The notes: generated from the sequence alone by a model not told the origin. A stretch of 51,967 bases of DNA from Lachnospiraceae bacterium UBA3273 (GCA_002362385.1 DEUB01000031.1:1-51967); one strand, 5' to 3'; positions 24,829 through 33,868 are shown, counted from the stretch's first letter. Program-made: numbers and translations.

Positions 24829-26706
24829 ATGTTTGATATTGAAGAGGAACTGAAAAAACTCCCGCCCAATCCGGGAGTTTATATTATGCACGATAAGCGT
24901 GACGCGATCATCTATGTGGGCAAGGCCATTAATCTCAACCGGCGTGTGCACTCTTATTTCCGTACCAGTACAAAGAAAACGCCGAAGATCCAGAAAATGG
25001 TCTCTCTGATAGCGCGCTTTGAGTATATCGTAACGGATTCGGAGCTGGAAGCCCTGGTGCTGGAGAATAATCTTATTAAAGAGCACAGGCCCAAGTATAA
25101 TACCATGTTAAAGGATGATAAGACTTATCCTTATATCAAGGTAACTATGGGGGAGGCTTTTCCGCGCCTGGTTTTTTCCCGGACGATGAAGAAGGATCGT
25201 TCCAAATATTTTGGTCCTTTCACAAGCGCCGGAAAGGTCAAGGACACCATGGATCTTTTGAACAAGCTTTTCTGTCTGCGGACCTGCCGCAAATCCCTTC
25301 CCAAGGATATAGGAAAGGACAGGCCTTGTTTAAATTACCATATGAAACAGTGCAGCGCTCCCTGTGCCGGGAAGATCAGCCGGGAGGAGTACAGAGAACG
25401 GGTGGAGAGCGCTTTGGAATTTTTAAACGGCAGCTACGCCCCGGTCTTAAAAAGCCTGGAGGAAAATATGTCCCGGGCGGCGGAGGCCATGGATTTTGAA
25501 GAGGCGATCCGCTACCGGGAGCTGATAAACAGCGTGAAGGCAGTTGCCCAGAAGCAGAAGATCACTGAAAGCGACCAGGAGGATAAGGACGTTATCGCCA
25601 TGGCGTCCGATGATACGGATGCGGTAATGCAGGTGTTCTTTGTCAGGGGCGGCAAGCTGATCGGCAGGGAACATTTCTATATGACAAATGTGTCGGAAAC
25701 TCCCAGGGGGGAAATATTCGAGAATTTTATCAAGCAGTTTTATGCAGGAACCCCTTATCTGCCCCGTACCATTATGCTGCAGGAGGAGATCGGGGATAAG
25801 GAACTGATTGAACAGTGGCTTTCGGAGCGGAAGGGCATGCGGGTGCATATTGTAGTGCCCAAAATAGGAAGCAAGGAAAAACTGGTAATGCTTGCGGCAA
25901 AAAATGCGGAAATGGTCTTAAGCAGGGATAAGGAGCGGATCAAGCGGGAAGAAGGCAGGACAATCGGGGCGGTAAAGGAGATCGCGGCCGCCATCGGGCT
26001 TGAGAAGGCGGACAGGATAGAGGCCTTTGATATCAGTAATATCAGCGGTTTTCAGAACGTAGGCTCCATGGTGGTCTATGAAAAGGGAAAGCCCCACAGG
26101 AGCGATTACCGGAAATTCCGCATTAAGTCCGTGGACGGGCCTGATGATTACGGCTGTATGAGAGAGGTTTTGACCAGAAGATTTCTTCACGGGCTGGAGG
26201 AAAAGAAACAATATCAGGAAAAGCAGATGGACGAGGCCTTTGGAAGCTTTACAAAATTTCCGGATCTTCTGCTGATGGACGGGGGAAAAGGACAGGTCAA
26301 TATTGCCAAAGACGTATTGGAGAGCCTGCATATGGATATTCCTGTCTGCGGTATGGTCAAGGACGACCATCACCGGACGAGAGGGCTTTATTTTGAAAAC
26401 AGGGAAATTCCCATAGTAAAGGATTCGGAGGGCTTTAAGCTGATCACACGCATACAGGATGAGGCCCACCGCTTCGCTATCGAATACCACAGGTCCTTAA
26501 GGAGAAACGAAAGCGTTCGCTCCGTCCTGGATGACATCAAGGGCGTGGGACCCGCCAAGAGAAAGGCCCTTATGCGTCATTTCAAATCCATAGATGAGAT
26601 AAAGAAGGCCGGGGTGGAGGAGCTTATGGAGGCCCCTGAAATTTCCCGCAGGCTGGCGGAGGAAATATACTCCTTTTTTCATTCCGATACTCCGTTGCGA
26701 GACTAA
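24829..26706 (+). CDS. uvrC: Excinuclease ABC subunit C
   Basis: A 625-residue UvrC, which makes both incisions in nucleotide excision repair with UvrB. ATG 24829 has GAGGG 5 nt ahead; in-frame starts at 24784 and 24817 are less likely. The N-terminal GIY-YIG domain has PGVYIMHDKRDAIIYVGKA; a cysteine cluster (CLRTCRKSLP, CLNYHMKQCSAPCAG) follows; the UVR motif is AAEAMDFEEAIRYRELI; the RNase H-like nuclease has EAFDISNISGFQNVGSMVV and LLMDGGKGQVN; and two helix-hairpin-helix motifs end the protein (IKGVGPAKRKALMRHF). All key parts are present and the length is normal. Confidence 0.96.
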   Translation: MFDIEEELKKLPPNPGVYIMHDKRDAIIYVGKAINLNRRVHSYFRTSTKKTPKIQKMVSLIARFEYIVTDSELEALVLENNLIKEHRPKYNTMLKDDKTYPYIKVTMGEAFPRLVFSRTMKKDRSKYFGPFTSAGKVKDTMDLLNKLFCLRTCRKSLPKDIGKDRPCLNYHMKQCSAPCAGKISREEYRERVESALEFLNGSYAPVLKSLEENMSRAAEAMDFEEAIRYRELINSVKAVAQKQKITESDQEDKDVIAMASDDTDAVMQVFFVRGGKLIGREHFYMTNVSETPRGEIFENFIKQFYAGTPYLPRTIMLQEEIGDKELIEQWLSERKGMRVHIVVPKIGSKEKLVMLAAKNAEMVLSRDKERIKREEGRTIGAVKEIAAAIGLEKADRIEAFDISNISGFQNVGSMVVYEKGKPHRSDYRKFRIKSVDGPDDYGCMREVLTRRFLHGLEEKKQYQEKQMDEAFGSFTKFPDLLLMDGGKGQVNIAKDVLESLHMDIPVCGMVKDDHHRTRGLYFENREIPIVKDSEGFKLITRIQDEAHRFAIEYHRSLRRNESVRSVLDDIKGVGPAKRKALMRHFKSIDEIKKAGVEELMEAPEISRRLAEEIYSFFHSDTPLRD

Positions 26707-26723
26707 AAAAACTGTGCTATGAT
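26695..26723 (+). promoter_or_regulatory. Candidate sigma-A promoter of the hprK operon
   Basis: TTGCGA (26695-26700, inside the last codons of uvrC) and TATGAT (26718-26723) are 17 bp apart, 62 bp ahead of the hprK start. Confidence 0.5.
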
Positions 26724-26785
26724 GAAACAAGGGTAACGCCGGGTGCCGGCGTACAGCAAAAATACAAGTAAAGAGAGGGAGATAT

Positions 26786-27718
26786 ATGGCAAGTGTAAGC
26801 CTGAAAAAGGTTATTGAACGATTCAAACTGGAAAATCTCACACCGGAGCTGGATATCGAGGAAGTACGGATCACACAGCCCGATATAAACAGACCTGCCT
26901 TGCAGCTGGCGGGATATTTTGAGCATTATGAGGCGACCCGCCTTCAGATCGTAGGTTACGTGGAATATACTTATATGGACAGCATGGAGGAGGCAAGAAA
27001 GCTGGATATTTATAATAAGCTGCTTTCCTGCCCGATTCCGGTCATTGTATTCTGCCGTGAGTTACAGCCGGATCCGCTGTTCTTAAAGATCGCCCTGGAA
27101 AAGAATATTCCCCTTCTTATGACAAAGAAGGCGACTTCCGCATTTACGGCGGAGATCATCAGGTGGTTAAACGTACAGCTTGCTCCCTGTATTTCCGTTC
27201 ACGGCGTTTTAGTGGATGTTTACGGGGAAGGCGTCCTCATTACGGGCGAAAGCGGGATCGGTAAATCCGAGGCTGCCCTGGAACTGATCAAGAGAGGACA
27301 CCGCCTTGTAACGGACGACGTTGTGGAGATCCGCAAGGTAAGCGAGGACACTTTGGTGGGTTCCGCGCCGGAGATTACCAAGTACTTCATTGAACTGCGC
27401 GGTATCGGCATCGTGGATGTGAAAGCGCTCTTTGGTGTGTCCAGCGTGAAAGAGACGAGCCAGATCGACCTGGTCATCAAGCTGGAGGATTGGGATAAGG
27501 ATAAAGAATATGACAGACTGGGGCTGGAGGAAGAATATACGGAATATCTGGGCAATAAGATCGTCTGCCACAACATTCCCATCAGACCCGGCCGTAATCT
27601 GGCCATTATCTGTGAATCCGCCGCGATCAATCACCGCCAGAAGAAGATGGGATATAATGCGGCACAGGAATTATATGCAAGAGTACAAAGTAATCTTGCC
27701 AAAAAGAGGGAAGATTAA
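26786..27718 (+). CDS. hprK: HPr(Ser) kinase/phosphorylase
   Basis: A 310-residue bifunctional enzyme that phosphorylates and dephosphorylates Ser46 of HPr and Crh, the central switch of carbon catabolite repression in Firmicutes. The N-terminal domain (1-125) is followed by the catalytic core: SVHGVLVDVYGEGVLI, Walker A GESGIGKS at 154-161, the family motif IELRGIGIVDV and the K-loop region SQIDLVIKLEDW. The C-terminal helix ends in KKRED. GAGGGAG precedes the ATG. It opens an operon with glcK, murB, rapZ, whiA and a Crh-like gene, which would place the kinase and one of its substrates under the same control. Confidence 0.97.
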   Translation: MASVSLKKVIERFKLENLTPELDIEEVRITQPDINRPALQLAGYFEHYEATRLQIVGYVEYTYMDSMEEARKLDIYNKLLSCPIPVIVFCRELQPDPLFLKIALEKNIPLLMTKKATSAFTAEIIRWLNVQLAPCISVHGVLVDVYGEGVLITGESGIGKSEAALELIKRGHRLVTDDVVEIRKVSEDTLVGSAPEITKYFIELRGIGIVDVKALFGVSSVKETSQIDLVIKLEDWDKDKEYDRLGLEEEYTEYLGNKIVCHNIPIRPGRNLAIICESAAINHRQKKMGYNAAQELYARVQSNLAKKRED

Positions 27719-27733
27719 AGGGGGATCATAAAA

Positions 27734-28669
27734 ATGGCAAAATACAGTTTTGGGGTAGACGTTGGCGGGACCACCATAAAGATGGGACTGTTTGATACAG
27801 AAGGAAACGTTTTGGATAAATGGGAGATCAAGACCCGTACCGAAAACGGCGGTGTGAACGTACTGCCGGACGTTGCGGCGGCAGTGGAAGGCAAGCTTGC
27901 CGAAAAATCCATTGACAAGGCGGATGTCGTAGGCGTGGGCATCGGTGTTCCCGGCCCGGTAGATGCAAAGGGCATCGTGCATAAATGCGTGAATTTAGGC
28001 TGGGGCGTATTAAATATCAACGAGGAATTGGGAAAGCTTTTGAACCTTCCGGTAAAAGGCGGAAACGACGCCAATGTGGCGGCTTTAGGAGAAATGTGGA
28101 AGGGCGGCGGACAAGGCTTTGAAAGTGTTGTTGTGGTTACCTTAGGAACAGGCGTAGGCGGCGGGATCATCATGGACGGAGAAATGCTGACCGGAGCAAA
28201 AGGAGCCGCAGGCGAGATCGGACATATCCATGTGGATGACAATGAAACGGATGTATGCGGCTGCGGTAATACAGGCTGCCTTGAACAGTACGCTTCCGCT
28301 ACGGGAGTGGTAAGGCTGGCAAACCGCGTACTGGATAAAAATACCAGACCCACTTGCTTGAAAAAGGGCGCAGTCAGCGCAAAGACCGTCTGGGATGCAG
28401 TAAAAGCGGGAGACGAAGTGGCAAAGGAAATTGCGGAGCAGTTCGGGGAATATCTGGGCAAAGGCCTTGCGGCGGTAGCCTGCGTGGTAAATCCCGAGGC
28501 ATTTGTTATCGGAGGAGGCGTCTCCAAGGCGGGAGAGGTGCTTCTTGATTATATCCGCAAAAATTATACCCCCAACGTATTCCACGCAAGCCGGGATGTG
28601 AAGTTTACACTTGCTACCCTGGGAAACGACGCGGGGATTTACGGAGCGGCAAAGCTGGTATTGGACTAG
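27734..28669 (+). CDS. glcK: ROK-family glucokinase
   Basis: A 311-residue cytoplasmic sugar kinase of the ROK family, converting glucose to glucose 6-phosphate. The N-terminal phosphate-binding motif is GVDVGGTTIKMGLFD; the sugar-binding catalytic region has GNDANVAALGEMW and ACVVNPEAFVIGGG; a zinc motif reads CGCGNTGCLEQYAS (CxCGxxGCxE). The gene begins 15 bp after hprK with AAGGGGG upstream. Its placement with hprK links free glucose entry to catabolite control. Closest named relatives are the glucokinases of Firmicutes, so glucose is the most likely substrate. Confidence 0.93.
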   Translation: MAKYSFGVDVGGTTIKMGLFDTEGNVLDKWEIKTRTENGGVNVLPDVAAAVEGKLAEKSIDKADVVGVGIGVPGPVDAKGIVHKCVNLGWGVLNINEELGKLLNLPVKGGNDANVAALGEMWKGGGQGFESVVVVTLGTGVGGGIIMDGEMLTGAKGAAGEIGHIHVDDNETDVCGCGNTGCLEQYASATGVVRLANRVLDKNTRPTCLKKGAVSAKTVWDAVKAGDEVAKEIAEQFGEYLGKGLAAVACVVNPEAFVIGGGVSKAGEVLLDYIRKNYTPNVFHASRDVKFTLATLGNDAGIYGAAKLVLD

Positions 28670-28731
28670 CTCTTCGGTATAATTGATCGAAAGTGACATA
28701 CCATATATAAAAAAGAATAGCAGGTGGGGGA

Positions 28732-29643
28732 TTGGATACAGCATTATTTGAATTTTTAAAATCCCGTGGCTTAGAGAAATATGTTAAGAGGGATGAGCCC
28801 ATGAGCAGGCATACTACCTTCAGGGTAGGCGGTGCGGCTGATTTCTTTGTAGAAATAGGTTCTTCCGGGGAACTCATGGAAATCATTCATTATTTAACGG
28901 AAACGGACCGCTCTTATTTTATACTGGGAAACGGCAGCAACCTTTTGGTGGGCGATAAAGGTTATGATGGTGTTATTCTTCATTTGGGAGAGCGTTTTAA
29001 CGGAATCACGGTTGAAGGAAATACCATTACTGCAAAGGCCGGGGCTCTGCTTTCCACCGTTGCAAAGACGGCGGCAAAGAACGGTCTTTCCGGCATGGAA
29101 TTTGCTGCGGGAATACCCGGAACCATGGGCGGCGCGGTTGTTATGAATGCCGGAGCCTATGAAGGGGAAATGAAACAGATCGTTACAAAAGTGACGGTTA
29201 TGACCAGGGAAGGAGAAATTCTGGAACTGGATAATGAGACCATGGAATTCGGCTACCGTACCAGCATCATCAAAAACAGGCCGTTTATAGTATTGTCGGC
29301 GGTAATTTCCCTGGAGAAAGGGGACGCCGCTTCCATTCAGGATAAAATGGATGATTTTAACAAAAGGCGCAGGAATAAGCAGCCCTTGGAATATCCCAGC
29401 GCGGGCAGTACCTTCAAGCGTCCCGAAGGGCATTATGCGGGCAAGCTGATCATGGATGCAGGGCTTAGGGGATACCGTATCGGAGGAGCGCAGGTTTCCG
29501 AGAAGCATTGCGGATTTATTATTAATGTAGGGAACGCTACGGCGGCAGATATTTCAGAGCTGATGGATGAGGTAGCGGAAAGAGTGGAAGAACAATTTTC
29601 GGTTACATTGGAACCTGAGATAATCAGAATCGGAAATTTTTAG
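28732..29643 (+). CDS. murB: UDP-N-acetylenolpyruvoylglucosamine reductase
   Basis: A 303-residue FAD enzyme reducing UDP-GlcNAc-enolpyruvate to UDP-MurNAc in peptidoglycan synthesis. TTG 28732 is chosen because GGTGGGGG lies directly upstream and the next in-frame ATG (28801) would remove conserved sequence. FAD-binding signatures are TTFRVGGAADFFVEI, YFILGNGSNLLVGDKGYDGV and GIPGTMGGAVVMNAGAYEGE. The catalytic Ser lies in YPSAGSTFKRPEG and the C-terminal Glu in LEPEIIRIG. The compact length and YRTSII motif fit type II MurB. It is within the hprK operon. Confidence 0.96.
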   Translation: MDTALFEFLKSRGLEKYVKRDEPMSRHTTFRVGGAADFFVEIGSSGELMEIIHYLTETDRSYFILGNGSNLLVGDKGYDGVILHLGERFNGITVEGNTITAKAGALLSTVAKTAAKNGLSGMEFAAGIPGTMGGAVVMNAGAYEGEMKQIVTKVTVMTREGEILELDNETMEFGYRTSIIKNRPFIVLSAVISLEKGDAASIQDKMDDFNKRRRNKQPLEYPSAGSTFKRPEGHYAGKLIMDAGLRGYRIGGAQVSEKHCGFIINVGNATAADISELMDEVAERVEEQFSVTLEPEIIRIGNF

Positions 29644-29676
29644 TATTTCCGTTTTGTGCCATGAAAGGAAAAAAAG

Positions 29677-30537
29677 ATGAAGTTTGTAGTGGTAACGGGA
29701 ATGAGCGGTGCCGGCAAACGAACTGCCATGAAGATGTTGGAGGATGTGGGTTTTTACTGTGTGGATAATCTGCCGGCGGCGCTTATCAGCACATTTGTAG
29801 AGCTGATCACTCTTCCTAAAAGTGAGATTACCAAGGTGGCGCTGGGGCTTGACGTACGTTCAGACAAATCTTTCCAGGAAATCAACAAGACCCTGATATC
29901 TATGAAAGAGAGCGGCCTTGTTTATGAAGTCCTGTTTATGGATGCTTCCGATGAGATCCTGATCAAAAGATATAAGGAAAGCCGGAGAATTCATCCTATA
30001 GAGGGCAGCAGCATAGAGGAGAGCATCCGGTCTGAGCGTGAAATACTGAAAGAGATCCGCAGGCAGTCGGATTACGTCATAGATACTTCCAGCCTCCTTA
30101 CGAGAGAACTGAAGGAAGAATTAGACAGGATATTTATTAAAAATGAAGCATATAATTCTTTGATGGTACAGATCATGTCCTTTGGCTTCAAAAACGGGAT
30201 ACCCTTGGAGGCTGACTTGGTATTTGATGTGAGGTTTCTGCCAAATCCCTTTTATATCGATGAACTAAAGGCCAAAACTGGCAATGACAAGGAAGTCAGG
30301 GAATATGTCATGGGCTTTCCGGAGGCAGAAGAGTTTTTGTCCAGATTGACCGATATGCTGGAGTTTTTGATCCCTAATTATATAAAAGAGGGAAAATACC
30401 GGCTGGTAATCTGCATCGGCTGTACGGGAGGAAAGCACAGGAGCGTTACCCTTGCCAATGCCCTCTATGAAAAAATGAAGGACCGGGGAGACTACGGCCT
30501 TACCCTTTTGCACCGCGATGCGGGCAGGACCAACTGA
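29677..30537 (+). CDS. rapZ: RapZ/YvcJ family nucleotide-binding protein
   Basis: A 286-residue protein of the RapZ family. In E. coli RapZ guides RNase E to the GlmZ small RNA; in Firmicutes (YvcJ) it binds nucleotides and its RNA role is less clear. The N-terminal P-loop reads GMSGAGKRT at residues 8-16, so Arg15 occupies the usual Ser/Thr position of GxxxxGK[ST], with Thr one step later. DDVRSDK-type switch (LGLDVRSDKSF), FMDASDEILIKRYKESRR and the conserved C-terminal CIGCTGGKHRSVTLAN are present. It lies between murB and whiA. The yvcK gene often found between rapZ and whiA in bacilli is absent here. Confidence 0.93.
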   Translation: MKFVVVTGMSGAGKRTAMKMLEDVGFYCVDNLPAALISTFVELITLPKSEITKVALGLDVRSDKSFQEINKTLISMKESGLVYEVLFMDASDEILIKRYKESRRIHPIEGSSIEESIRSEREILKEIRRQSDYVIDTSSLLTRELKEELDRIFIKNEAYNSLMVQIMSFGFKNGIPLEADLVFDVRFLPNPFYIDELKAKTGNDKEVREYVMGFPEAEEFLSRLTDMLEFLIPNYIKEGKYRLVICIGCTGGKHRSVTLANALYEKMKDRGDYGLTLLHRDAGRTN

Positions 30538-30551
30538 CAGAAGGTGGATTT

Positions 30552-31502
30552 ATGTCCTTTTCAAAACAGGTAAAAGAAGAACTGCTTTCCACGACCGGAA
30601 GCGCCAGGCACTGCCAGCTGGCGGAGCTTGCGGCGATCTTTCAGTTCTGCGGATTTATTGCGGATGCGGGAAATGGTCGTCCTGCCATAGGAATTTCTAC
30701 GGAAAATAAAACTATTTCAATAAAATGCTTTACATTGCTGAAAAAAACATTTAATATATATGCTAGTGTTTCCGTCAGGCGCCATAATCTGAAATCCCAG
30801 AACTTCATATATGTTCTGCGGATCGAGGATTTAAAGAAGGCTAAGGAAGTGCTTATGGCATTAAAGCTTTATGATGACGTAAAGGGAAGCTGCGAACCTC
30901 CGGACAGCGTTGCAAATTCCGTCCTGTTGAAAAACGCCTGCTGTAAAAGGGCGTATTTACGGGGCGCTTATCTGGCGGTTGGTTCCATGAGCAATCCCGA
31001 AAAAGGATATCATTTTGAATTTGTCTGCAGTAAAGAAGAGCAGGCGGAAAAGCTTTTAGAGGTTTTGAGAGATTTTTCCATAGAGGCAAAGGAGGTACTC
31101 CGTAAAAAGTACTACGTTGTTTATCTGAAGGACGGGGAAGCTATTGTAGATTTGCTGAATATTATGGGGGCCCATGTGGCATTAATGGAACTGGAGAATA
31201 CGCGCATAGTAAAAGAAATGCGTAATTCTATAAACCGCAGAGTAAACTGCGAGGCTGCCAACATTACCAAAACGGTAAATGCGGCGGTAAAACAGGTGGA
31301 AGACATTCTGTATATTCAAAAGCGCTTGGGATTTGAAAAGCTTCCGGATAACCTGAAACAGATGGCGCAGCTGCGCCTGGAACATCCGGATGCCACTTTA
31401 AAAGAATTATCCGAATTGTCAGACCCTCCTGTAGGGAAATCAGGAGTTAATCACAGATTACGTAAGTTGAGTGAGCTTGCAGAGAGATTAAAAGTGAATT
31501 AG
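30552..31502 (+). CDS. whiA: DNA-binding protein WhiA
   Basis: A 316-residue WhiA. The N-terminal half is a degenerate LAGLIDADG homing-endonuclease fold (CQLAELAAIFQFCGFIADAG; RAYLRGAYLAVGSMSNPEKG). The C-terminal helix-turn-helix region has NCEAANITKTVNAAVKQVED, LPDNLKQMAQLRLEHPDATL and the ending PVGKSGVNHRLRKLSELAER. WhiA controls sporulation genes in actinobacteria and affects cell division and chromosome segregation in Firmicutes. It follows rapZ by 14 bp and precedes the HPr-like gene by 11 bp, the classic rapZ-whiA-crh neighbourhood. Confidence 0.96.
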   Translation: MSFSKQVKEELLSTTGSARHCQLAELAAIFQFCGFIADAGNGRPAIGISTENKTISIKCFTLLKKTFNIYASVSVRRHNLKSQNFIYVLRIEDLKKAKEVLMALKLYDDVKGSCEPPDSVANSVLLKNACCKRAYLRGAYLAVGSMSNPEKGYHFEFVCSKEEQAEKLLEVLRDFSIEAKEVLRKKYYVVYLKDGEAIVDLLNIMGAHVALMELENTRIVKEMRNSINRRVNCEAANITKTVNAAVKQVEDILYIQKRLGFEKLPDNLKQMAQLRLEHPDATLKELSELSDPPVGKSGVNHRLRKLSELAERLKVN

Positions 31503-31513
31503 GAGGAACAAAA

Positions 31514-31777
31514 ATGATTCAGAGATCTATGCAAATTCAGTTGGCAAACGGACTTGAGGCAAGACCGGTCGCAGTTCTTGTGCAGAAAGCAAGTATGTTT
31601 GACAGCAAAATCTACATCGAAGCGGAAGGCAAAAAGGTAAATGCAAAAAGTATTATGGGAATGATGAGTTTAGGACTCAACACAGGGGAACAGGTTACCG
31701 TGATTGCCGAAGGGGAAGATGAAGCCGCTGCAGTGGAAAATCTTGAAAACTACATCAGCGGCAACGAAAAAGAGTAG
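31514..31777 (+). CDS. crh: HPr-family protein lacking the active-site His (Crh-like)
   Basis: An 87-residue HPr-fold protein. At the place of the PEP-phosphorylated His15 of HPr it has Glu15 (NGLEARPVAVLVQ), so it cannot take phosphate from enzyme I. The regulatory site Ser46 is intact with its usual surroundings (KKVNAKSIMGMMSL), so it should be a substrate of HprK. This is the pattern of Crh of bacilli, which has Gln15, and it shares Crh's place after whiA. The predicted role is a catabolite-repression co-regulator of CcpA, not a sugar carrier. TTAGGAGG precedes ATG 31514. The gene name is by analogy. Confidence 0.8.
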   Translation: MIQRSMQIQLANGLEARPVAVLVQKASMFDSKIYIEAEGKKVNAKSIMGMMSLGLNTGEQVTVIAEGEDEAAAVENLENYISGNEKE

Positions 31778-31805
31778 GCTGCTCACACAACAAACGTATA
31801 GGGAG

Positions 31806-31832
31806 GGGGACACAAAAATGTGTCCCCTTTTT
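31806..31832 (+). terminator. Rho-independent terminator of the hprK-crh operon
   Basis: GGGGACAC (31806-31813) pairs with GTGTCCCC (31820-31827) around an AAAAAT loop, followed by TTTTT (31828-31832). Confidence 0.9.
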
Positions 31833-31907
31833 GCAAAACTATTTTAGAAGACCGCATGCCTGAGACAGAGTTCACAAGTCAGGCAGTGCCTGAAAAATGG
31901 AGGCTTT

Positions 31908-32819
31908 ATGGAGAGAAAATTACTTTTTATTTATAATCCCCATGCGGGAAAGGCACAGATCCGCAGCAATCTTTTGGATATAATAGATATTTTTACTAAA
32001 GCGGGGTACACTGTTACGGCAAGGCCCACGCAGAAACGGGGAGACGCAGAAGAGGCCGTCATTAACCGGAGCAGGGATTATGAACTGGTGGTGTGCAGCG
32101 GCGGCGACGGAACCCTGGATGAAGTGGTAACGGGAATGATGAAATGCGAGGACAAAACGCCCATAGGATATGTGCCGGCGGGAACCACCAATGATTTTGC
32201 AAGGAGTCTCAAAATATCGGGAAATATGCAGAAAGCGGCAGCGGATATCGTAAACGGCAGGGACTATGCGTGCGACGCAGGGATCTTTAATGATGATATT
32301 TTTGTTTATATAGCGGCGTTCGGCCTTTTTACGGACGTGTCTTATGAAACAAAACAGCAGGTCAAAAATGTTTTGGGACATCTTGCCTATGTTTTGGAGG
32401 GAGTAAAACGGATCAGTTCCATTCCAGTCTATCATATTAAGGCGGAGCATGAGGGAGAGGTTTTGGAAGGGGACTATATGTTCGGCATGATAACCAATTC
32501 CCGTTCCGTAGGAGGTTTTTCAAAAATTACAGGAAAGAATGTGGACTTAAATGACGGGCTTTTTGAGGTAACGCTGATCAAAGCGCCTTATAATATGGCG
32601 GAGCTGAATCTGATCATTACGTCTATTCTTGGCAGCAGGATTCACGGCGATTATATGCAGACCTTTAAGACATCGGCGATTACCGTGGAAAGTGCGGAGG
32701 AGATTCCGTGGACCCTGGACGGGGAATTCGGAGGAAAGCACAAAGCGGTTTCTATAAAGAACGCCTTTCAGGCGCTGCATCTGATCATACCGGACAGGGA
32801 TAAGGGTATCCGGCAGTAG
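31908..32819 (+). CDS. Diacylglycerol/lipid kinase family protein (YegS/DagK-like)
   Basis: A 303-residue cytoplasmic lipid-kinase-fold protein. It has the NAD-kinase-like nucleotide site SGGDGTLDEVVTGM and the matching PAGTTNDFARSL motif, an N-terminal FIYNPHAGKAQIRS, and a C-terminal beta domain with DYMFGMITNSRSVGGFS and WTLDGEFGG. Family members phosphorylate diacylglycerol, recycling lipid released by lipoteichoic acid synthesis, or related lipids. Upstream lies the terminator of the hprK operon, so it has its own transcription start. GGAGGC lies 5 nt before ATG 31908. Confidence 0.9.
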   Translation: MERKLLFIYNPHAGKAQIRSNLLDIIDIFTKAGYTVTARPTQKRGDAEEAVINRSRDYELVVCSGGDGTLDEVVTGMMKCEDKTPIGYVPAGTTNDFARSLKISGNMQKAAADIVNGRDYACDAGIFNDDIFVYIAAFGLFTDVSYETKQQVKNVLGHLAYVLEGVKRISSIPVYHIKAEHEGEVLEGDYMFGMITNSRSVGGFSKITGKNVDLNDGLFEVTLIKAPYNMAELNLIITSILGSRIHGDYMQTFKTSAITVESAEEIPWTLDGEFGGKHKAVSIKNAFQALHLIIPDRDKGIRQ

Positions 32820-32941
32820 CCTGTAACAAAATTTGGAACAAATTTACATCTTCTTATTCCATTTTAAAACAAGATAATGTATAATATACACGATAAAAAT
32901 GTTTATATTTTTAATAAAATCACAATATGGAGGTAAATGAA

Positions 32942-33805
32942 ATGTTAGTATCAGCAACAGAAATGCTCAAAAAAGCAAAAGCAGGCCACTATGCTGTAGG
33001 CCAGTTCAACATCAACAACCTGGAGTGGACAAAGGCGATCTTATTAACGGCTCAGGAATGCAACTCCCCTGTTATCCTTGGCGTTTCCGAAGGCGCAGGC
33101 AAATATATGGGCGGTTATGATGTGGTTATGGGAATGGTTAACGGTCTTATCAAAGACCAGAACATCACAGTTCCCGTAGCAGTACATCTTGACCATGGTT
33201 CTTATGACCACTGCTACAAATGTATTGAAGCAGGTTTCCCTTCAGTTATGTTTGACGGTTCTCATTATGCTATCGAAGAGAACATTGCAAAGACAAAAGA
33301 ATTAGTTGAAGCAGCTCATGCAAAAGGAGTTTCCATTGAAGCAGAGGTTGGCTCCATCGGCGGAGAAGAAGACGGTGTTGTAGGAATGGGCGAGTGCGCA
33401 GATCCCGATGAGTGCAAGAAGATTGCCGATCTGGGAATTGATTTCCTTGCAGCAGGCATCGGCAATATTCACGGAAAATATCCTGAGAACTGGGCAGGCT
33501 TACAGTTTGACGTATTAGATGCTATCCAGCAGAAGACCGGCGATATGCCTTTAGTACTTCACGGCGGCACAGGTATTCCGGACGACATGATCAAAAAGGC
33601 AATTTCCTTAGGCGTTGCCAAGATCAATGTTAACACAGAATGCCAGCTTGTATTTGCAGAAGCTACACGTAAATATATCGAAGAAGGCAAGGATCAGCAG
33701 GGCAAAGGCTTTGACCCTCGTAAATTACTTGCTCCCGGCTTTGAAGCGATCAAGGCTAAAGTAAAAGAGAAAATGGAATTGTTCGGTTCCGTTGGCCAGG
33801 CTTAA
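32942..33805 (+). CDS. fba: Class II fructose-bisphosphate aldolase
   Basis: A 287-residue zinc-dependent aldolase splitting fructose 1,6-bisphosphate in glycolysis. ATG 32942 has GGAGG 8 nt ahead; the in-frame ATG at 32927 overlaps that site. Zinc ligands are visible in VAVHLDHGSYDHC, GIGNIHGKYP and LVLHGGTGIP; the second metal and phosphate site has SVMFDGSHYAIEENI and IEAEVGSIGGEEDGVVG, and ISLGVAKINVNTE closes the barrel. A TATAAT -10 lies at 32880-32885. Codon choice is biased towards C- and T-ending preferred codons, as expected for a highly expressed gene. It ends at a strong terminator. Confidence 0.95.
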   Translation: MLVSATEMLKKAKAGHYAVGQFNINNLEWTKAILLTAQECNSPVILGVSEGAGKYMGGYDVVMGMVNGLIKDQNITVPVAVHLDHGSYDHCYKCIEAGFPSVMFDGSHYAIEENIAKTKELVEAAHAKGVSIEAEVGSIGGEEDGVVGMGECADPDECKKIADLGIDFLAAGIGNIHGKYPENWAGLQFDVLDAIQQKTGDMPLVLHGGTGIPDDMIKKAISLGVAKINVNTECQLVFAEATRKYIEEGKDQQGKGFDPRKLLAPGFEAIKAKVKEKMELFGSVGQA

Positions 33806-33825
33806 TTTTACAGTATAAAACACAA

Positions 33826-33856
33826 AAGCGGTGCGTATTGTGCGCGCCGCTTTTTT
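33826..33856 (+). terminator. Rho-independent terminator of fba
   Basis: AGCGGTGCG (33827-33835) pairs with CGCGCCGCT (33843-33851), a 9-bp stem with one G-T pair, followed by a run of six T. Confidence 0.88.
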
Positions 33857-33868
33857 CTGTCCGATGAA

